The translations under genes were made by a program, and so were the position numbers. Positions 33,471 to 42,736 of a stretch of 64,000 nucleotides of DNA are shown here, piece by piece. Each line of letters starts with the position of its first letter. Positions within the stretch are counted from its first letter, which is position 1. Origin of the DNA: Myxococcota bacterium (GTDB lineage: Bacteria > Myxococcota_A > UBA796 > JAFGLY01). The notes under the pieces were generated by a model. That model saw nothing but the letters and a program-made list of their open reading frames with translations, was not told the origin of the DNA and did not search any database. The stretch lies in assembly GCA_024276675.1 (NCBI GenBank), contig JAJRWT010000089.1:57413-121412 (forward strand), read 5' to 3'.

Positions 33471-34839
33471 ACTGGCACGGCTCATCGACGCCGTCCATCG
33501 TGAAAAGAACATTCCCCGTGAAGTGCTGGTGGAAGTACTCGAGGGTGCCATGGTGGCCGCGGCGCGAAGGCGCTTCGGCATCAACAGGGACCTGGAATCC
33601 TACTACAACGAAGAACTCGGCGAGGTCGAACTGTTTGAATTCAAGACCGTCGTGGAGGAGGTGGATGACCCGGAAGGCCAGATAATCCTGGAAGATGCCA
33701 TCGATCTGGATCCGGAATGCGAGGTGGGAGACTCCCTGGGTATCAAGATGGACGTGGGCCTTCTGGGTCGGATAGCCGCTCAGACCGCCAAGCAGGTGAT
33801 CATCCAGAAGATCCGCGATGCCGAACGCGAGATGACCTTCAACGAGTTCAGGGATCGCAAGGGAGAGCTGATCACGGGAATCGTCCGTCGTTTTGAAAAG
33901 GGCAATATCATTGTCGATCTCGGGAGAGCAGAAGCCATGCTTCCCAGGCGTGAGCAGGTCGCTTCCGAGACCTACCGGCAAGGTGACAGGCTCCAGGCCT
34001 ACGTCCTGGACATCACACGCGCTTCCAAGAGCCCCCAGGTGATCCTCTCCAGGACCCATCCCGGCCTCCTGATGAAGCTCTTCGAGCTGGAAGTGCCCGA
34101 AATCTACGAAGGAATAGTCCGCATCGAGGCCTGCGCCAGGGAACCGGGCCACCGCGCAAAGATCGCTGTTTCCTCGACCGATCCCGATGTGGATCCCGTC
34201 GGTGCATGTGTGGGGCTCAAGGGCTCCAGGGTCCAGGCGGTGGTACAGGAGCTGAGAGGCGAAGCCATAGGCATCATCCCATACCACCCCGATCCCGCCC
34301 GCTTCATCGTTCACGCCATCGCACCGGCCACGGTCACCAGGGTCTACATCGACGAGCATATCCACTCAATGGAACTCATCGTACCCGATGACCAGCTTTC
34401 AAAGGCAATAGGGCGTCGTGGCCAGAATGTTCGCCTGGCTGCGCAGCTCACAGGATGGCGTATCGACATCTACTCCGAGTCCCGTCACATGCAGATGAAC
34501 GAGCAGGCAAGAATGGAACTGTCACGGCTTCCCGCCATCACGGAGCAGCAGGTGGAACAGCTCATCCGCCACGGTTATCAGACCGCAAGGTTGTTCAGCG
34601 AGGCCGACCCCTACGAAGTGGCATCCATTCTTGGCATCACGGAAGAAGCCGCGGACTCCATGCTCATGGACGCCGAGGACCTTGTGGAACTTCTGGACGA
34701 AGAAGCCACTGCTGCCGCCCGGCAGGTGGCTGAAGAAGACTCGGTCGCAGACGACTCTGGCCAGGAAGAGCCTGCACAGGAAGAGCCGCTGACCGACTCG
34801 GTGGAACAGGCCGAAGATACTCGACTGAATCCAGGGTGA
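33460..34839 (+). CDS. nusA: Transcription termination/antitermination factor NusA
   Basis: 459 residues. N-terminal RNA-polymerase-binding domain (MLSELARLIDAVHREKNIP), S1 domain (ITGIVRRFEKGNIIVDLGRA), KH1 and KH2 domains with GLKGSRVQAVVQELRGEAI and DQLSKAIGRRGQNVRLAAQL. A short helix-hairpin-helix-like region follows, and a very acidic disordered tail (from about 415). NusA controls pausing and intrinsic termination, so the terminator before rimP may be its own target. It overlaps rimP by 11 nt and is 95 nt from ylxR. Confidence 0.95.
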   Translation: MLSELARLIDAVHREKNIPREVLVEVLEGAMVAAARRRFGINRDLESYYNEELGEVELFEFKTVVEEVDDPEGQIILEDAIDLDPECEVGDSLGIKMDVGLLGRIAAQTAKQVIIQKIRDAEREMTFNEFRDRKGELITGIVRRFEKGNIIVDLGRAEAMLPRREQVASETYRQGDRLQAYVLDITRASKSPQVILSRTHPGLLMKLFELEVPEIYEGIVRIEACAREPGHRAKIAVSSTDPDVDPVGACVGLKGSRVQAVVQELRGEAIGIIPYHPDPARFIVHAIAPATVTRVYIDEHIHSMELIVPDDQLSKAIGRRGQNVRLAAQLTGWRIDIYSESRHMQMNEQARMELSRLPAITEQQVEQLIRHGYQTARLFSEADPYEVASILGITEEAADSMLMDAEDLVELLDEEATAAARQVAEEDSVADDSGQEEPAQEEPLTDSVEQAEDTRLNPG

Positions 34840-34867
34840 ACGTTTCCAGCCTCGCCAGCATGTTGCG

Positions 34868-34900
34868 GGAGACTTCGCAGGGGTATCTCCGTCTCCTTTT
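34868..34900 (+). terminator. Weak terminator-like hairpin between nusA and ylxR
   Basis: GGAGAC (34868-34873) pairs with GTCTCC (34891-34896), followed by TTTT. The 17-nt loop and four T make it weak, so it may only attenuate within the operon. Confidence 0.35.
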
Positions 34901-34934
34901 CTGGAAGTCCTTAAGGGGATAGGTTTTCGGGAAC

Positions 34935-35498
34935 ATGAACTCAAGGCCCCACAGGACCTGCATCGCCTGCCGCAGGAAGGAATCGCCCCAGCACCTGTTC
35001 AGGCTTGTGGGCAATGAAGGTCGGGTCTGGGTCGACATCAAGGGGAACTGCCCCGGTCGTGGAGCGTGGGTCTGCGCAAGGTCTTCCTGCATTTTGAAGA
35101 TCCAGCGGCGTCCCGCTGTCCTGGCGCGAGCCTTGCGTGCACCCATCAGGTTGGATGATCTCATGGAAAAGGCCAGGGAGGCCAACAACAGGGCATTCGT
35201 CGATGCTCTTACGCTGGCTGCCCGTTCGGGGTCACTGGTGGGTGGGACTGAAAAACTCAAGAGGGTTCTCGTCAAGGAACGGCACCTTGGCCTGCTGGTC
35301 TCTTCCGATGCTTCCGCCCGTACGGTGGCCCTGCTGTTGGCAATTGCCGGGAACATGCCTGTTTTCCGAGTTCACCTGTCAAGAGCCGAACTGGGGCGAT
35401 TGGTCGGAAAGGGGCCTCGAACGGCCCTTGCGGTAAGGCCGAGCCGAACCGGCCAAGCTCTCGTGACCATGTTGCGCCGTATGCTCGCCCTGGGTTAA
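34935..35498 (+). CDS. YlxR (DUF448) fused to an L7Ae-like domain
   Basis: 187 residues from ATG 34935. Residues 1-80 are YlxR: RTCIACRRKESPQHLFRLV and GRGAWVCARSSCI. Residues about 95-187 look like an L7Ae-family RNA-binding domain (FVDALTLAARSGSLVGGTEK, then GLLVSSDASARTVALLLAIA). In many bacteria these are two genes (ylxR, ylxQ/rplGA) in the same operon; here they are one polypeptide. YlxR is a nucleoid- or RNase P-associated protein in some species. The gene lies between nusA and infB as expected. Confidence 0.85.
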   Translation: MNSRPHRTCIACRRKESPQHLFRLVGNEGRVWVDIKGNCPGRGAWVCARSSCILKIQRRPAVLARALRAPIRLDDLMEKAREANNRAFVDALTLAARSGSLVGGTEKLKRVLVKERHLGLLVSSDASARTVALLLAIAGNMPVFRVHLSRAELGRLVGKGPRTALAVRPSRTGQALVTMLRRMLALG

Positions 35499-35755
35499 GG
35501 AGCGGCCTGGAAACGTCTTCGGCATCTGGCCGTTGGCGCAACCTGCCTGGTTGAGTAGTCGTTGCTTAAAATCCCCACATACCGTGCATGAATCGTCTTG
35601 CCAGGCGGGCGCCGAGGCGCCTGCGGTGCGATGGAAATACTCGTACGCGCACCCCATAGTGTAGACTACTGTGATTGACTGCTTTTCATAAACGCTCTTG
35701 TGGGATAGATGGCGGCTCTGCAACACCTTGAGGCTCGGTTGAGCAAAGGTAGCGA

Positions 35756-38700
35756 ATGTCCAAAAAAGAACTATTAGAACGGTTGAATCGAACGCCAAGC
35801 GATGCCCGTCGTCGCAGGCGCCCATCTGCCACTGCCACAGCGGCCGCTCCCAGAAGACCAGGCAAGGTGGAGACCCGCATAAGTCGTGATGTCATAAGGC
35901 GTCGTGGGGCCAAGACCGCCAGCAGGAATATCGCCGGAGATCCGCTCCCTGGGGCAATCCCTACCTTGAAGACCAGGAAGCTGGCCGAACAGCTCCTTGG
36001 GGGGCAAGACAAGGCCGTCGCTGAACCTGGCAAGCTGAAAGCTCCACCAAGCTCCAGGAAGCGTCCCGCGGAGCCTTCCAGGGGCAGTGATGCTCCGACT
36101 CCAGGCATGAAATCGCTGGCCGATGCCCCGGCCGCGTCCTCCGAAGAGTCCGCATCCGTGGCGGAGCCCACAGAAGCGCCAGCCATTCCAGAACTCCTCA
36201 CCCCCGATATCTCCAAGGCTGAAGCGGGACCCCAGGCGCCCGCGAGTGACTCGACGGGGGAACCGGCTGCTGCTGAACTCACCACAAAGAGCCAGCCATC
36301 CCCCACCGCTGAACCTGGCCGCCACCTCGTGGATGCGGCAAAACCGGTCATTGAACCGCAAGAGAGCCAGGTGCCAGAAGATGACGAGCCCGTGGGCAAG
36401 GATGATGCTCCGGCAGCTTCCACCAGTGAACCGGAACCGGCGCAGCCCTCGGAACAAGAATCCCTCCAGGTCTCCGACCTCGGGGGCGTCGTGGATACAA
36501 GCCCCCACACCAGCCCCATGGAGCCTGCCTCCCCCCAACCGTCGCGGCCGGAACTCCAGTCTGAAATCCACGCCCCGCAAGAATCCCCACAAGAATCAGA
36601 ACCAGTCACCCCGGAAGCCGTTGCCCCGGTTCAACGGGCAGCAATTGCCACCCAGCCTTCCGTGCCGCAGCCACCCCGGCCGGAGCCCTCCATGACCGCT
36701 GGCGCCGCGGCGCCCAGCACCAGGAGCGAATCCGCGGATCGCCTGTCCGACACCCTCCCCAGGGTCACCGGTCTTGGAAAAGCGGTCATTCGTCCCCCCC
36801 CCGGCTACGACCCCAGCGATCCCCTGGGCAAGCGCAAAAAAAAGGAAGCCCCCGAACACCAGGGCGGCTCTGCATCGCGCCCTGCCTGGTCATCGATGCC
36901 CCCCCCAAAGGTACCTCCAAAGAGCTTGCGTGACGACCGCCGAGACCGGCCACGTGGCAAGCCCCGGCGGAAGGGCAGGAGGAGCGGTCGCATCGAGATG
37001 ATCATGGACGACGTAAGAGTGGACACACGCCGGAGAAGGCGCACACGTCGCTCTGCCCAGAAAAAAGCCTCTCCCCAACCCAAGGCTCAGAAACGCCGTA
37101 TCCAGGTGGATCAGAGCATCTCCGTGGCTCAGCTTGCCCATGAAATGAGCGTAAAGGCGAGCCAACTCATCAAGGAACTCATCGGCCTGGGGCAGCCCGC
37201 CACCATCAACGAGGTACTGGACTTCGAAACGGCCAAGTTGGTTGCCAGCGCCTTCGAATACGACATCGTCGATGTCGCCTTCCACGAACAGCAGCACATG
37301 ATCCAGTTGGACGAAGACAACGACCAGCGTGAGATCCGGCCGGTCATCGTCACCATCATGGGCCACGTGGATCACGGGAAGACCACCTTGCTGGACAAGA
37401 TCCGCCGGACCAACGTGGTCGCTGGCGAAGCAGGAGGGATCACCCAGCACATCTCCGCCTACCAGGTGGAACATGACGGCGATCTCATCACCTTCATCGA
37501 CACGCCCGGGCACGCAGCCTTCACGGAAATGCGGGCCAGGGGTGCCAATCTTACCGACATCGTCGTGCTGGTGGTGGCAGCCGATGACGGCGTAATGCCC
37601 CAGACAATCGAATGCATCAATCACACCAGGGCCGCGAATGTTCCAATGATCGTAGCGGTCAACAAGTGTGACAAGCCTGGAGTGAAGCCTGAAATCATAC
37701 GGCAGCGGATCATGGAGCATGGCCTCGTTCCCGAGGAATACGGAGGAGACACCCAGGTGGTGGACATCTCCGCCCTCACCGGTGAAGGGATCCCCGACCT
37801 TCTGGATGCCATCAAGCTACAAGCCGAGCTATACGAGTTCAAGGCCAACTCCAATCGCCACGCCGAAGGCATCGTACTCGAAGCCAGGCTGGAGCGTGGC
37901 CGCGGCCCTGTGGCGGTGCTGGTACTCAAGGATGGAACCCTCAAGCGGGGTGACAGGATCGTGGCTGGTACTGCTTTCGGGCGTGTCAGGGCGATGATGG
38001 ACTTCAATGGGCGCTCCATCAAGAAGGCAGGTCCATCGACTCCCGTCGAGATCATGGGTCTCAACGAGGTACCCACGGCAGGAGATATCTTCACTGTGGT
38101 GGGGAGCGACAAAGACGCCAAGGCCCTCTCGCTCCACCGTGCCGAAGAAGCCCGAAAGCAGGCTTTCGGCAAACGCCACAAGGTTACACTGGAAGACCTC
38201 TTCCAGCGTGCCGGAGAGCAGGAAACCCGAACTCTCAACCTGGTTGTGAAGGCTGATGTCCACGGGACCGTGGGAGCCATCGAGAGTGCGCTTGGCGAGT
38301 TGGAAGTGGAAGGGGTTTCCCTGAAAATCCTGCACAGCGGTGTGGGGGCCATCTCCGAGTCGGACATTACCCTGGCCGGGGCCTACGGAGCCGTGGTAAT
38401 CGGCTTCAACGTGCGTCCCGATCCCAAGGCGCGCAAGGCGGCCGAGCAGCAAGGCGTGGATATTCGTAAGTACCGCGTCATCTATGAGCTTGTGGACGAA
38501 GTTGAAAGGGCCATGACCGGCCTCCTGGAGCCCATCATCCAGGAAAAGTACTTCGGTACTGCCGAAGTGCGCGACACCTTCTCCATTCCCAAGGTTGGGA
38601 CCATCGCCGGGTGCTATGTTTCGGACGGCCGGGTGGCGAGGAACGCCCGGGTCAGATTGACCCGGGACGGCACCATCGTCTGGGAGGGTCGTATGTCCAG

Positions 38701-38836
38701 CTTGAGGCGTTTCAAGGACGACGTTCGCGAAGTACAGAAAGGGCTGGAATGTGGTATCGGTCTTGACGGATTCAACGATGTCAAGATCGGTGACAGCATC
38801 GAATGTTTCAATCTGGAAAAGATCGCCAGGGGTTGA
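35756..38836 (+). CDS. infB: Translation initiation factor IF-2
   Basis: 1026 residues. The first ~400 are disordered, rich in Pro, Ala, Glu and Ser, with basic clusters near 385-440. From about 445 the IF2N domain follows (SISVAQLAHEMSVKASQLIK), then the GTPase: G1 GHVDHGKT, G3 DTPGHAAF and G4 NKCD. Domains II-IV end with the fMet-tRNA-binding barrel (GRMSSLRRFKDDVREVQKGL). It places initiator tRNA on the 30S subunit. The long N-terminal region exceeds E. coli IF2 (890). The 257 nt upstream (35499-35755) hold a GC-rich hairpin near 35601 but no gene I support; the ribosome binding site is AAAGG. Confidence 0.96.
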   Translation: MSKKELLERLNRTPSDARRRRRPSATATAAAPRRPGKVETRISRDVIRRRGAKTASRNIAGDPLPGAIPTLKTRKLAEQLLGGQDKAVAEPGKLKAPPSSRKRPAEPSRGSDAPTPGMKSLADAPAASSEESASVAEPTEAPAIPELLTPDISKAEAGPQAPASDSTGEPAAAELTTKSQPSPTAEPGRHLVDAAKPVIEPQESQVPEDDEPVGKDDAPAASTSEPEPAQPSEQESLQVSDLGGVVDTSPHTSPMEPASPQPSRPELQSEIHAPQESPQESEPVTPEAVAPVQRAAIATQPSVPQPPRPEPSMTAGAAAPSTRSESADRLSDTLPRVTGLGKAVIRPPPGYDPSDPLGKRKKKEAPEHQGGSASRPAWSSMPPPKVPPKSLRDDRRDRPRGKPRRKGRRSGRIEMIMDDVRVDTRRRRRTRRSAQKKASPQPKAQKRRIQVDQSISVAQLAHEMSVKASQLIKELIGLGQPATINEVLDFETAKLVASAFEYDIVDVAFHEQQHMIQLDEDNDQREIRPVIVTIMGHVDHGKTTLLDKIRRTNVVAGEAGGITQHISAYQVEHDGDLITFIDTPGHAAFTEMRARGANLTDIVVLVVAADDGVMPQTIECINHTRAANVPMIVAVNKCDKPGVKPEIIRQRIMEHGLVPEEYGGDTQVVDISALTGEGIPDLLDAIKLQAELYEFKANSNRHAEGIVLEARLERGRGPVAVLVLKDGTLKRGDRIVAGTAFGRVRAMMDFNGRSIKKAGPSTPVEIMGLNEVPTAGDIFTVVGSDKDAKALSLHRAEEARKQAFGKRHKVTLEDLFQRAGEQETRTLNLVVKADVHGTVGAIESALGELEVEGVSLKILHSGVGAISESDITLAGAYGAVVIGFNVRPDPKARKAAEQQGVDIRKYRVIYELVDEVERAMTGLLEPIIQEKYFGTAEVRDTFSIPKVGTIAGCYVSDGRVARNARVRLTRDGTIVWEGRMSSLRRFKDDVREVQKGLECGIGLDGFNDVKIGDSIECFNLEKIARG

Positions 38837-38847
38837 TGCAGCCTTTT

Positions 38848-38877
38848 CATGTTTACAGGCTTCATGCTTGCAGGCGG
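38848..38877 (+). repeat. Short imperfect tandem repeat after infB
   Basis: Two 15-nt units, CATGTTTACAGGCTT and CATGCTTGCAGGCGG, sit head to tail in the 189-nt gap between infB and ylxP. Nothing else is visible in the gap; no terminator is seen. Confidence 0.4.
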
Positions 38878-39025
38878 GGCGATCCATGCTTGTTTTTACC
38901 CGTGGAAGTCACGCTCCCCGTTTCGTCCGGGTGGGGTTCGTCTCCCCGGCGCGTTCCCATGCGGCGTGCGATTCGAGCATCAGTGCTGGCTCGCCAACAG
39001 ACCTGTAGCTGCGATGGTGGGTAGT

Positions 39026-39379
39026 ATGGAGAACCTGGTGGTGGGAATTGCACGGTTTGTCTTGCGCTTGCCCGGTTGCAGGAGTCTGAAGGAAAAGCGA
39101 CGGGTCATCAGGCGGCTCAAGGACCGTTTGTACCTGCGCAGGAACGTGAGCGTAGCCGAGGTGGGTGCACAGGATGAACATGAAAGGGCTGTCCTGGCTC
39201 TGGCACGGGTGGGTTCCGATGCAAAGAACGTCGGGGCAGGCCTGGAAAAGCTCTTGAACGAGGTAGAGAACATTGCTACGGTCCCAGTAGTGGACCGTGA
39301 TGTGGAAGTGCTCAACTATGGGGACTCTTTCTCATTGGGCAAAGATGGACTTCCGCCGGAGTTGCCAGATCGATGGTAG
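39026..39379 (+). CDS. ylxP: YlxP / DUF503 protein
   Basis: 117 residues from ATG 39026 (GGTGGG upstream); the ATG 4 codons earlier has no site. The sequence is plain DUF503: VGIARFVLRLPGCRSLKEKR, then VIRRLKDRLYLRRNVSVAEV and a final domain with NVGAGLEKLLNEVENI. The family has a ferredoxin-like fold and accompanies infB and rbfA in many bacteria; its role, probably in ribosome assembly, is unproven. Here rbfA does not follow. Confidence 0.88.
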   Translation: MENLVVGIARFVLRLPGCRSLKEKRRVIRRLKDRLYLRRNVSVAEVGAQDEHERAVLALARVGSDAKNVGAGLEKLLNEVENIATVPVVDRDVEVLNYGDSFSLGKDGLPPELPDRW

Positions 39380-39510
39380 TGCTGGAGGGCCAGTTTCCGG
39401 GGTTCGGGTGGAACATTCCTCGACTGGTGGCAGGGTGACCAGCGATATTGCCGGCGATGGGAAGAAAAAACCTGGGAACAACCGGGCCGATGCTTGTCAA
39501 GTGCGGGTCA

Positions 39511-40179
39511 ATGATGCGTGACCTTTCAAGAATACATGGCGAAAGAGAGATCTGGATCACCAGGGGTCACCTGTGGGCCCTGGCCATGACCACGGTTTTC
39601 ATCGGTCTCCTGGCCTTCTTCGTGGGTCTGCTCCTGGGAAGGACCCGGACCACGGAGGCCGAACCCGTACCGGAACAGAGTTCTCTGATCACCGAAGAAA
39701 TGGAGGCGGACGCCCTGGAAGAACTCCTGGCCCGGGTGGAAGTCGCTGCCAACAACAACTCTGAAGAAGCGGTGATTACCTTTCCGGAGGTTCTTTCCCC
39801 GGGCCAATCCAGTGCTGCCCGGCCTCCGCCATCTGCCACTTTGCCCGAAACGACCGAAGCCAGCAGCAGAACAAGGGTATCTGCTGGCCGGCACATTCCA
39901 GAGCCCCCGTCTGGCGCCCTGTCGGCGGGCAAGGTTCCCTCCGGAGGTTGGGCCATTCAACTGGCCAGCTTTACCACGGAATCAGAGGCCGATGCCAGGC
40001 TTGGGGAACTGGCCGAAGCTGGTGCCGATGCCTACTGGGTGAGCGCGGTCGTCGATGGAATTACCCGGTACAGGGTGAGAATCGGTGGGTTTTCCTCCCG
40101 TGGGGATGCAGATGTCCGCCTGGCGGAGCTGTCCGCCCGGTGGGACGTGGCAGATGCCATAGTCACGCGGGCCCCTTGA
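39511..40179 (+). CDS. Membrane protein with SPOR domain
   Basis: 222 residues from ATG 39511 (starts at 39448 and 39490 are possible, none with a good site). A short cytoplasmic arm with IHGEREIWITRGH precedes one transmembrane helix (about 19-43, WALAMTTVFIGLLAFFVGLL). A periplasmic linker rich in Pro and Ser follows, then a C-terminal SPOR domain (about 148-222, GGWAIQLASFTTESEADARL). SPOR domains bind denuded glycan strands of peptidoglycan at the division septum, so this protein is probably a septal component of the FtsN type. No other division gene is adjacent. Confidence 0.82.
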   Translation: MMRDLSRIHGEREIWITRGHLWALAMTTVFIGLLAFFVGLLLGRTRTTEAEPVPEQSSLITEEMEADALEELLARVEVAANNNSEEAVITFPEVLSPGQSSAARPPPSATLPETTEASSRTRVSAGRHIPEPPSGALSAGKVPSGGWAIQLASFTTESEADARLGELAEAGADAYWVSAVVDGITRYRVRIGGFSSRGDADVRLAELSARWDVADAIVTRAP

Positions 40180-40365
40180 CTCCCATCTGGGTATGGCTCC
40201 GCAGCAACGACGGTTCCCTGGATTTCCGGGCACTATGAATTGCCTTCGTGGCAGAGCGATATGGTGCAAGAGACAACGCCTCCAGGCCATTTGCCCATCA
40301 TGGGGCTTGACAAATGTGAGTATGGTCAGGTCAACTGAGCGATGATATCAGCATTCAAGGAGGTA

Positions 40366-41499
40366 ATGCTCTTGCTACCCGATGACTCCAGACCGGCGGG
40401 TCTTCTTGCGGCGTTGCTGTTGCTGCTGATTATTGGTTTCACTTTTTCGGCCAATGCCATGGCACAAGACGTCGTAGGGTTTTCAGGCACTGGCGCTGAA
40501 TTGATCGCGGCCCAGCCTCCTCCCGACACCTACACGGTCCAGGCAGGTGATACCCTCTGGGACATCTCCAACAAGTTCCTGGGCAATCCCTACTATTGGC
40601 CTCGCTTGTGGTCCATCAACGACTACATCACGAATCCACACTGGATCTACCCGGGAAACCGCATCGTCTTCACCCCCGGTACAGAAATCGAACCTCCGGG
40701 AATCAGCCTGGAAGGCGAACAAGAAGATATCCGCGAGGGTTACCTCTCGGAATCTCCGCTTTTCACGGAAACCGAACTTCAGTGCGGACTGGACATGAGG
40801 TTTCAGAGTACGAGATCCAGCATGGTCTACAGGGCACCCGCCCTGATGGAGGACTCCGAGAGTCTTCAGCGACAGGGAAAAGTCTACAAGGCTCGTTCAG
40901 GGCATCTCTACCTGGGCAAATGGACCATAGTGTACCTGACCTTGAAAGACCCCGAAGCAGTGGCATGCGGAGATGTCTTCGGGATCTACAGGCGCCTGAA
41001 ACGTAGAATCAAGCATCCCGAGGAATCGGTGCACTACGGGGCCCTGTACCGCGTCGTGGGCGAGGCGCAGGTACTGCACGTCCAGGACGACGTGGCAATG
41101 GCCTTCCTCAGAAATGCTTTCTTTGAAGTGGAACGTGGTGATCTCGTGGGGCCTCGGATTCCGGTGGAGACCGAACTCGAGGTCAAGAGTCCCAGGGGCA
41201 GTCTCGATGGAATGATCGTTGCACGGCTGGGTTTCGATGAATTCAAGCTCTCCGCCATCGGCGAGACCGTGTTTCTGGACCGTGGTCGTTCCGACGGAGT
41301 AAGAGTTGGAAACACCTTCTACGTGGTTGAGCGGCGAGACGATGCCATGGATCTCAAGCGCGAAGATCCCAGCTTGCCTCCATCCGTCATCGGTCGCGTG
41401 GTCGTGGTGAGAGTGGATGAAACCTCTTCCACCGCCGTCGTGGTAGATGCCTCAAGGGTCATCAACGTGGGGAGCCGCGTAATCATGAATCCCGAGTAG
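40366..41499 (+). CDS. Exported LysM-domain protein
   Basis: 377 residues. ATG 40366 is fixed by a perfect AAGGAGG 4 nt upstream, giving a signal peptide (LLAALLLLLIIGFTFSANAM-A). A LysM domain at about 55-100 carries YTVQAGDTLWDISNKFLGNP and YYWPRLWSIND, a variant common in deltaproteobacterial proteins. The remaining ~275 residues are beta-rich with repeated segments (VFGIYRRLKRRIKHPEESVH, then VFLDRGRSDGVRVGNTFYVV) resembling flagellar FlgT/LPS-type barrels. LysM binds peptidoglycan. The function of the rest is unknown. Confidence 0.85.
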   Translation: MLLLPDDSRPAGLLAALLLLLIIGFTFSANAMAQDVVGFSGTGAELIAAQPPPDTYTVQAGDTLWDISNKFLGNPYYWPRLWSINDYITNPHWIYPGNRIVFTPGTEIEPPGISLEGEQEDIREGYLSESPLFTETELQCGLDMRFQSTRSSMVYRAPALMEDSESLQRQGKVYKARSGHLYLGKWTIVYLTLKDPEAVACGDVFGIYRRLKRRIKHPEESVHYGALYRVVGEAQVLHVQDDVAMAFLRNAFFEVERGDLVGPRIPVETELEVKSPRGSLDGMIVARLGFDEFKLSAIGETVFLDRGRSDGVRVGNTFYVVERRDDAMDLKREDPSLPPSVIGRVVVVRVDETSSTAVVVDASRVINVGSRVIMNPE

Positions 41500-41645
41500 C
41501 GGATTCCCCGTTTGTGTACCCCTGGACCCGCCACGCCCACCCATGAAGGTTTTCAAAGAAAAACCCTTGTCGTTCTTTGCGGCGTGTCAAGCATTGCAGG
41601 GTCGTTGGAATGTCGCTGGCTGCCGCTTCCGGCAGTGAGGCAAAC

Positions 41646-42683
41646 ATGTACAGGCTATCCGCCGCCTGGGTAGCGGCATGCCGCTGTTCAGGGCGTTTCG
41701 ATCCCTGGGATGCCATTCGTCAACTGGGTGGGCCCGAGGGTTTCGCAAGAGCCTCGGCAAGCGACTTGATCAGGCACGGTGTTCCACTGGAACTGGCCTC
41801 GTGGGCCGAATCGGTGGCTCCTCTGGAAACCCGGGTACCGTTCGTCCTGGCCGGTGGCGAGGGATATCCCCCCGCCCTGCGCAATGTGCCATTCGCGCCG
41901 CCGGTACTGTTCTTTCATGGTGATATCGCACTTCTTTCCAGGCCAATGGTGGCCATTGTCGGCGCCCGGCGATGTACTCCCTACGGCCGGCGAATTGCAC
42001 GGCGTCTATCGCGAGCGGTTGCCGCGGCTGGTGGCGTGGTTGTGTCCGGACTTGCCATGGGCATTGACAGTGAGGCCCATCAAGAAGCTCTGCTCCACGG
42101 TGCCACAGTGGCGGTCCTGGGGCATGGTCTGCTGGTAAAGGGTCGTATCGGGGGCATTGGCTTGAGGAAGCGCATCGCCGCCGGGAACGGTGTGGTCATC
42201 AGCGAATTCCTGCCGGAGTATCCCGCGTCAAAATATACGTTTCCGCAAAGGAACCGTGTCATTGCGGGACTGGCCAGGGCAACCGTGGTGGTGGAGGCGG
42301 GGCATCGCTCCGGCGCATTGTCCACGGCTCGTCATGCACTGGATACGGGTAGAGAAGTGCTGTCCGTGCCAGGTCCTCTGGGAGAAGGCTGCTCCGAGGG
42401 TTGTCTGGATTTGATCCAGAGGGGCGCAACCATGGTGCGGGGAGAACACACTGTGTTGCAGGCTGCGGGGCTCTCGCCCCAGCCCGGCAGCCCAGCCAGG
42501 CTTTCCATTCCCGGGGTGGAGCAGGCCGTTGCCGAAGCCCTCCTGCATGGCTGCACCATTGAGCAGCTCGCCGAGAGAGCGGATCTGTGCGTGGCCGATA
42601 CTCTTGGGCTCCTGTCCAGGCTTGAGCTGGCAGGCTTGGTGCGCAAGGAACCAGGGCGAAGGTATTACCTTGTGAGTTTATGA
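41646..42683 (+). CDS. dprA: DNA-processing protein DprA/Smf
   Basis: 345 residues from ATG 41646 with GTGAGG upstream. After an N-terminal helical region, the Rossmann core is clear: VAIVGARRCTPYGRRIARRL, VVSGLAMGIDSEAHQEALLH, FPQRNRVIAGLARATVVVEA and RSGALSTARHALDTGREVLS. A C-terminal winged-helix domain (DprA_WH) ends the protein. DprA loads RecA on incoming single-stranded DNA during natural transformation. It converges with topA, a linkage (dprA-topA-xerC-hslVU) found widely in bacteria. Confidence 0.94.
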   Translation: MYRLSAAWVAACRCSGRFDPWDAIRQLGGPEGFARASASDLIRHGVPLELASWAESVAPLETRVPFVLAGGEGYPPALRNVPFAPPVLFFHGDIALLSRPMVAIVGARRCTPYGRRIARRLSRAVAAAGGVVVSGLAMGIDSEAHQEALLHGATVAVLGHGLLVKGRIGGIGLRKRIAAGNGVVISEFLPEYPASKYTFPQRNRVIAGLARATVVVEAGHRSGALSTARHALDTGREVLSVPGPLGEGCSEGCLDLIQRGATMVRGEHTVLQAAGLSPQPGSPARLSIPGVEQAVAEALLHGCTIEQLAERADLCVADTLGLLSRLELAGLVRKEPGRRYYLVSL

Positions 42684-42736
42684 GCTTGTGGATTCCGGTC
42701 CTGGAAAGGCTCCCGTCACCGGGGCGGTAGGGGAAC

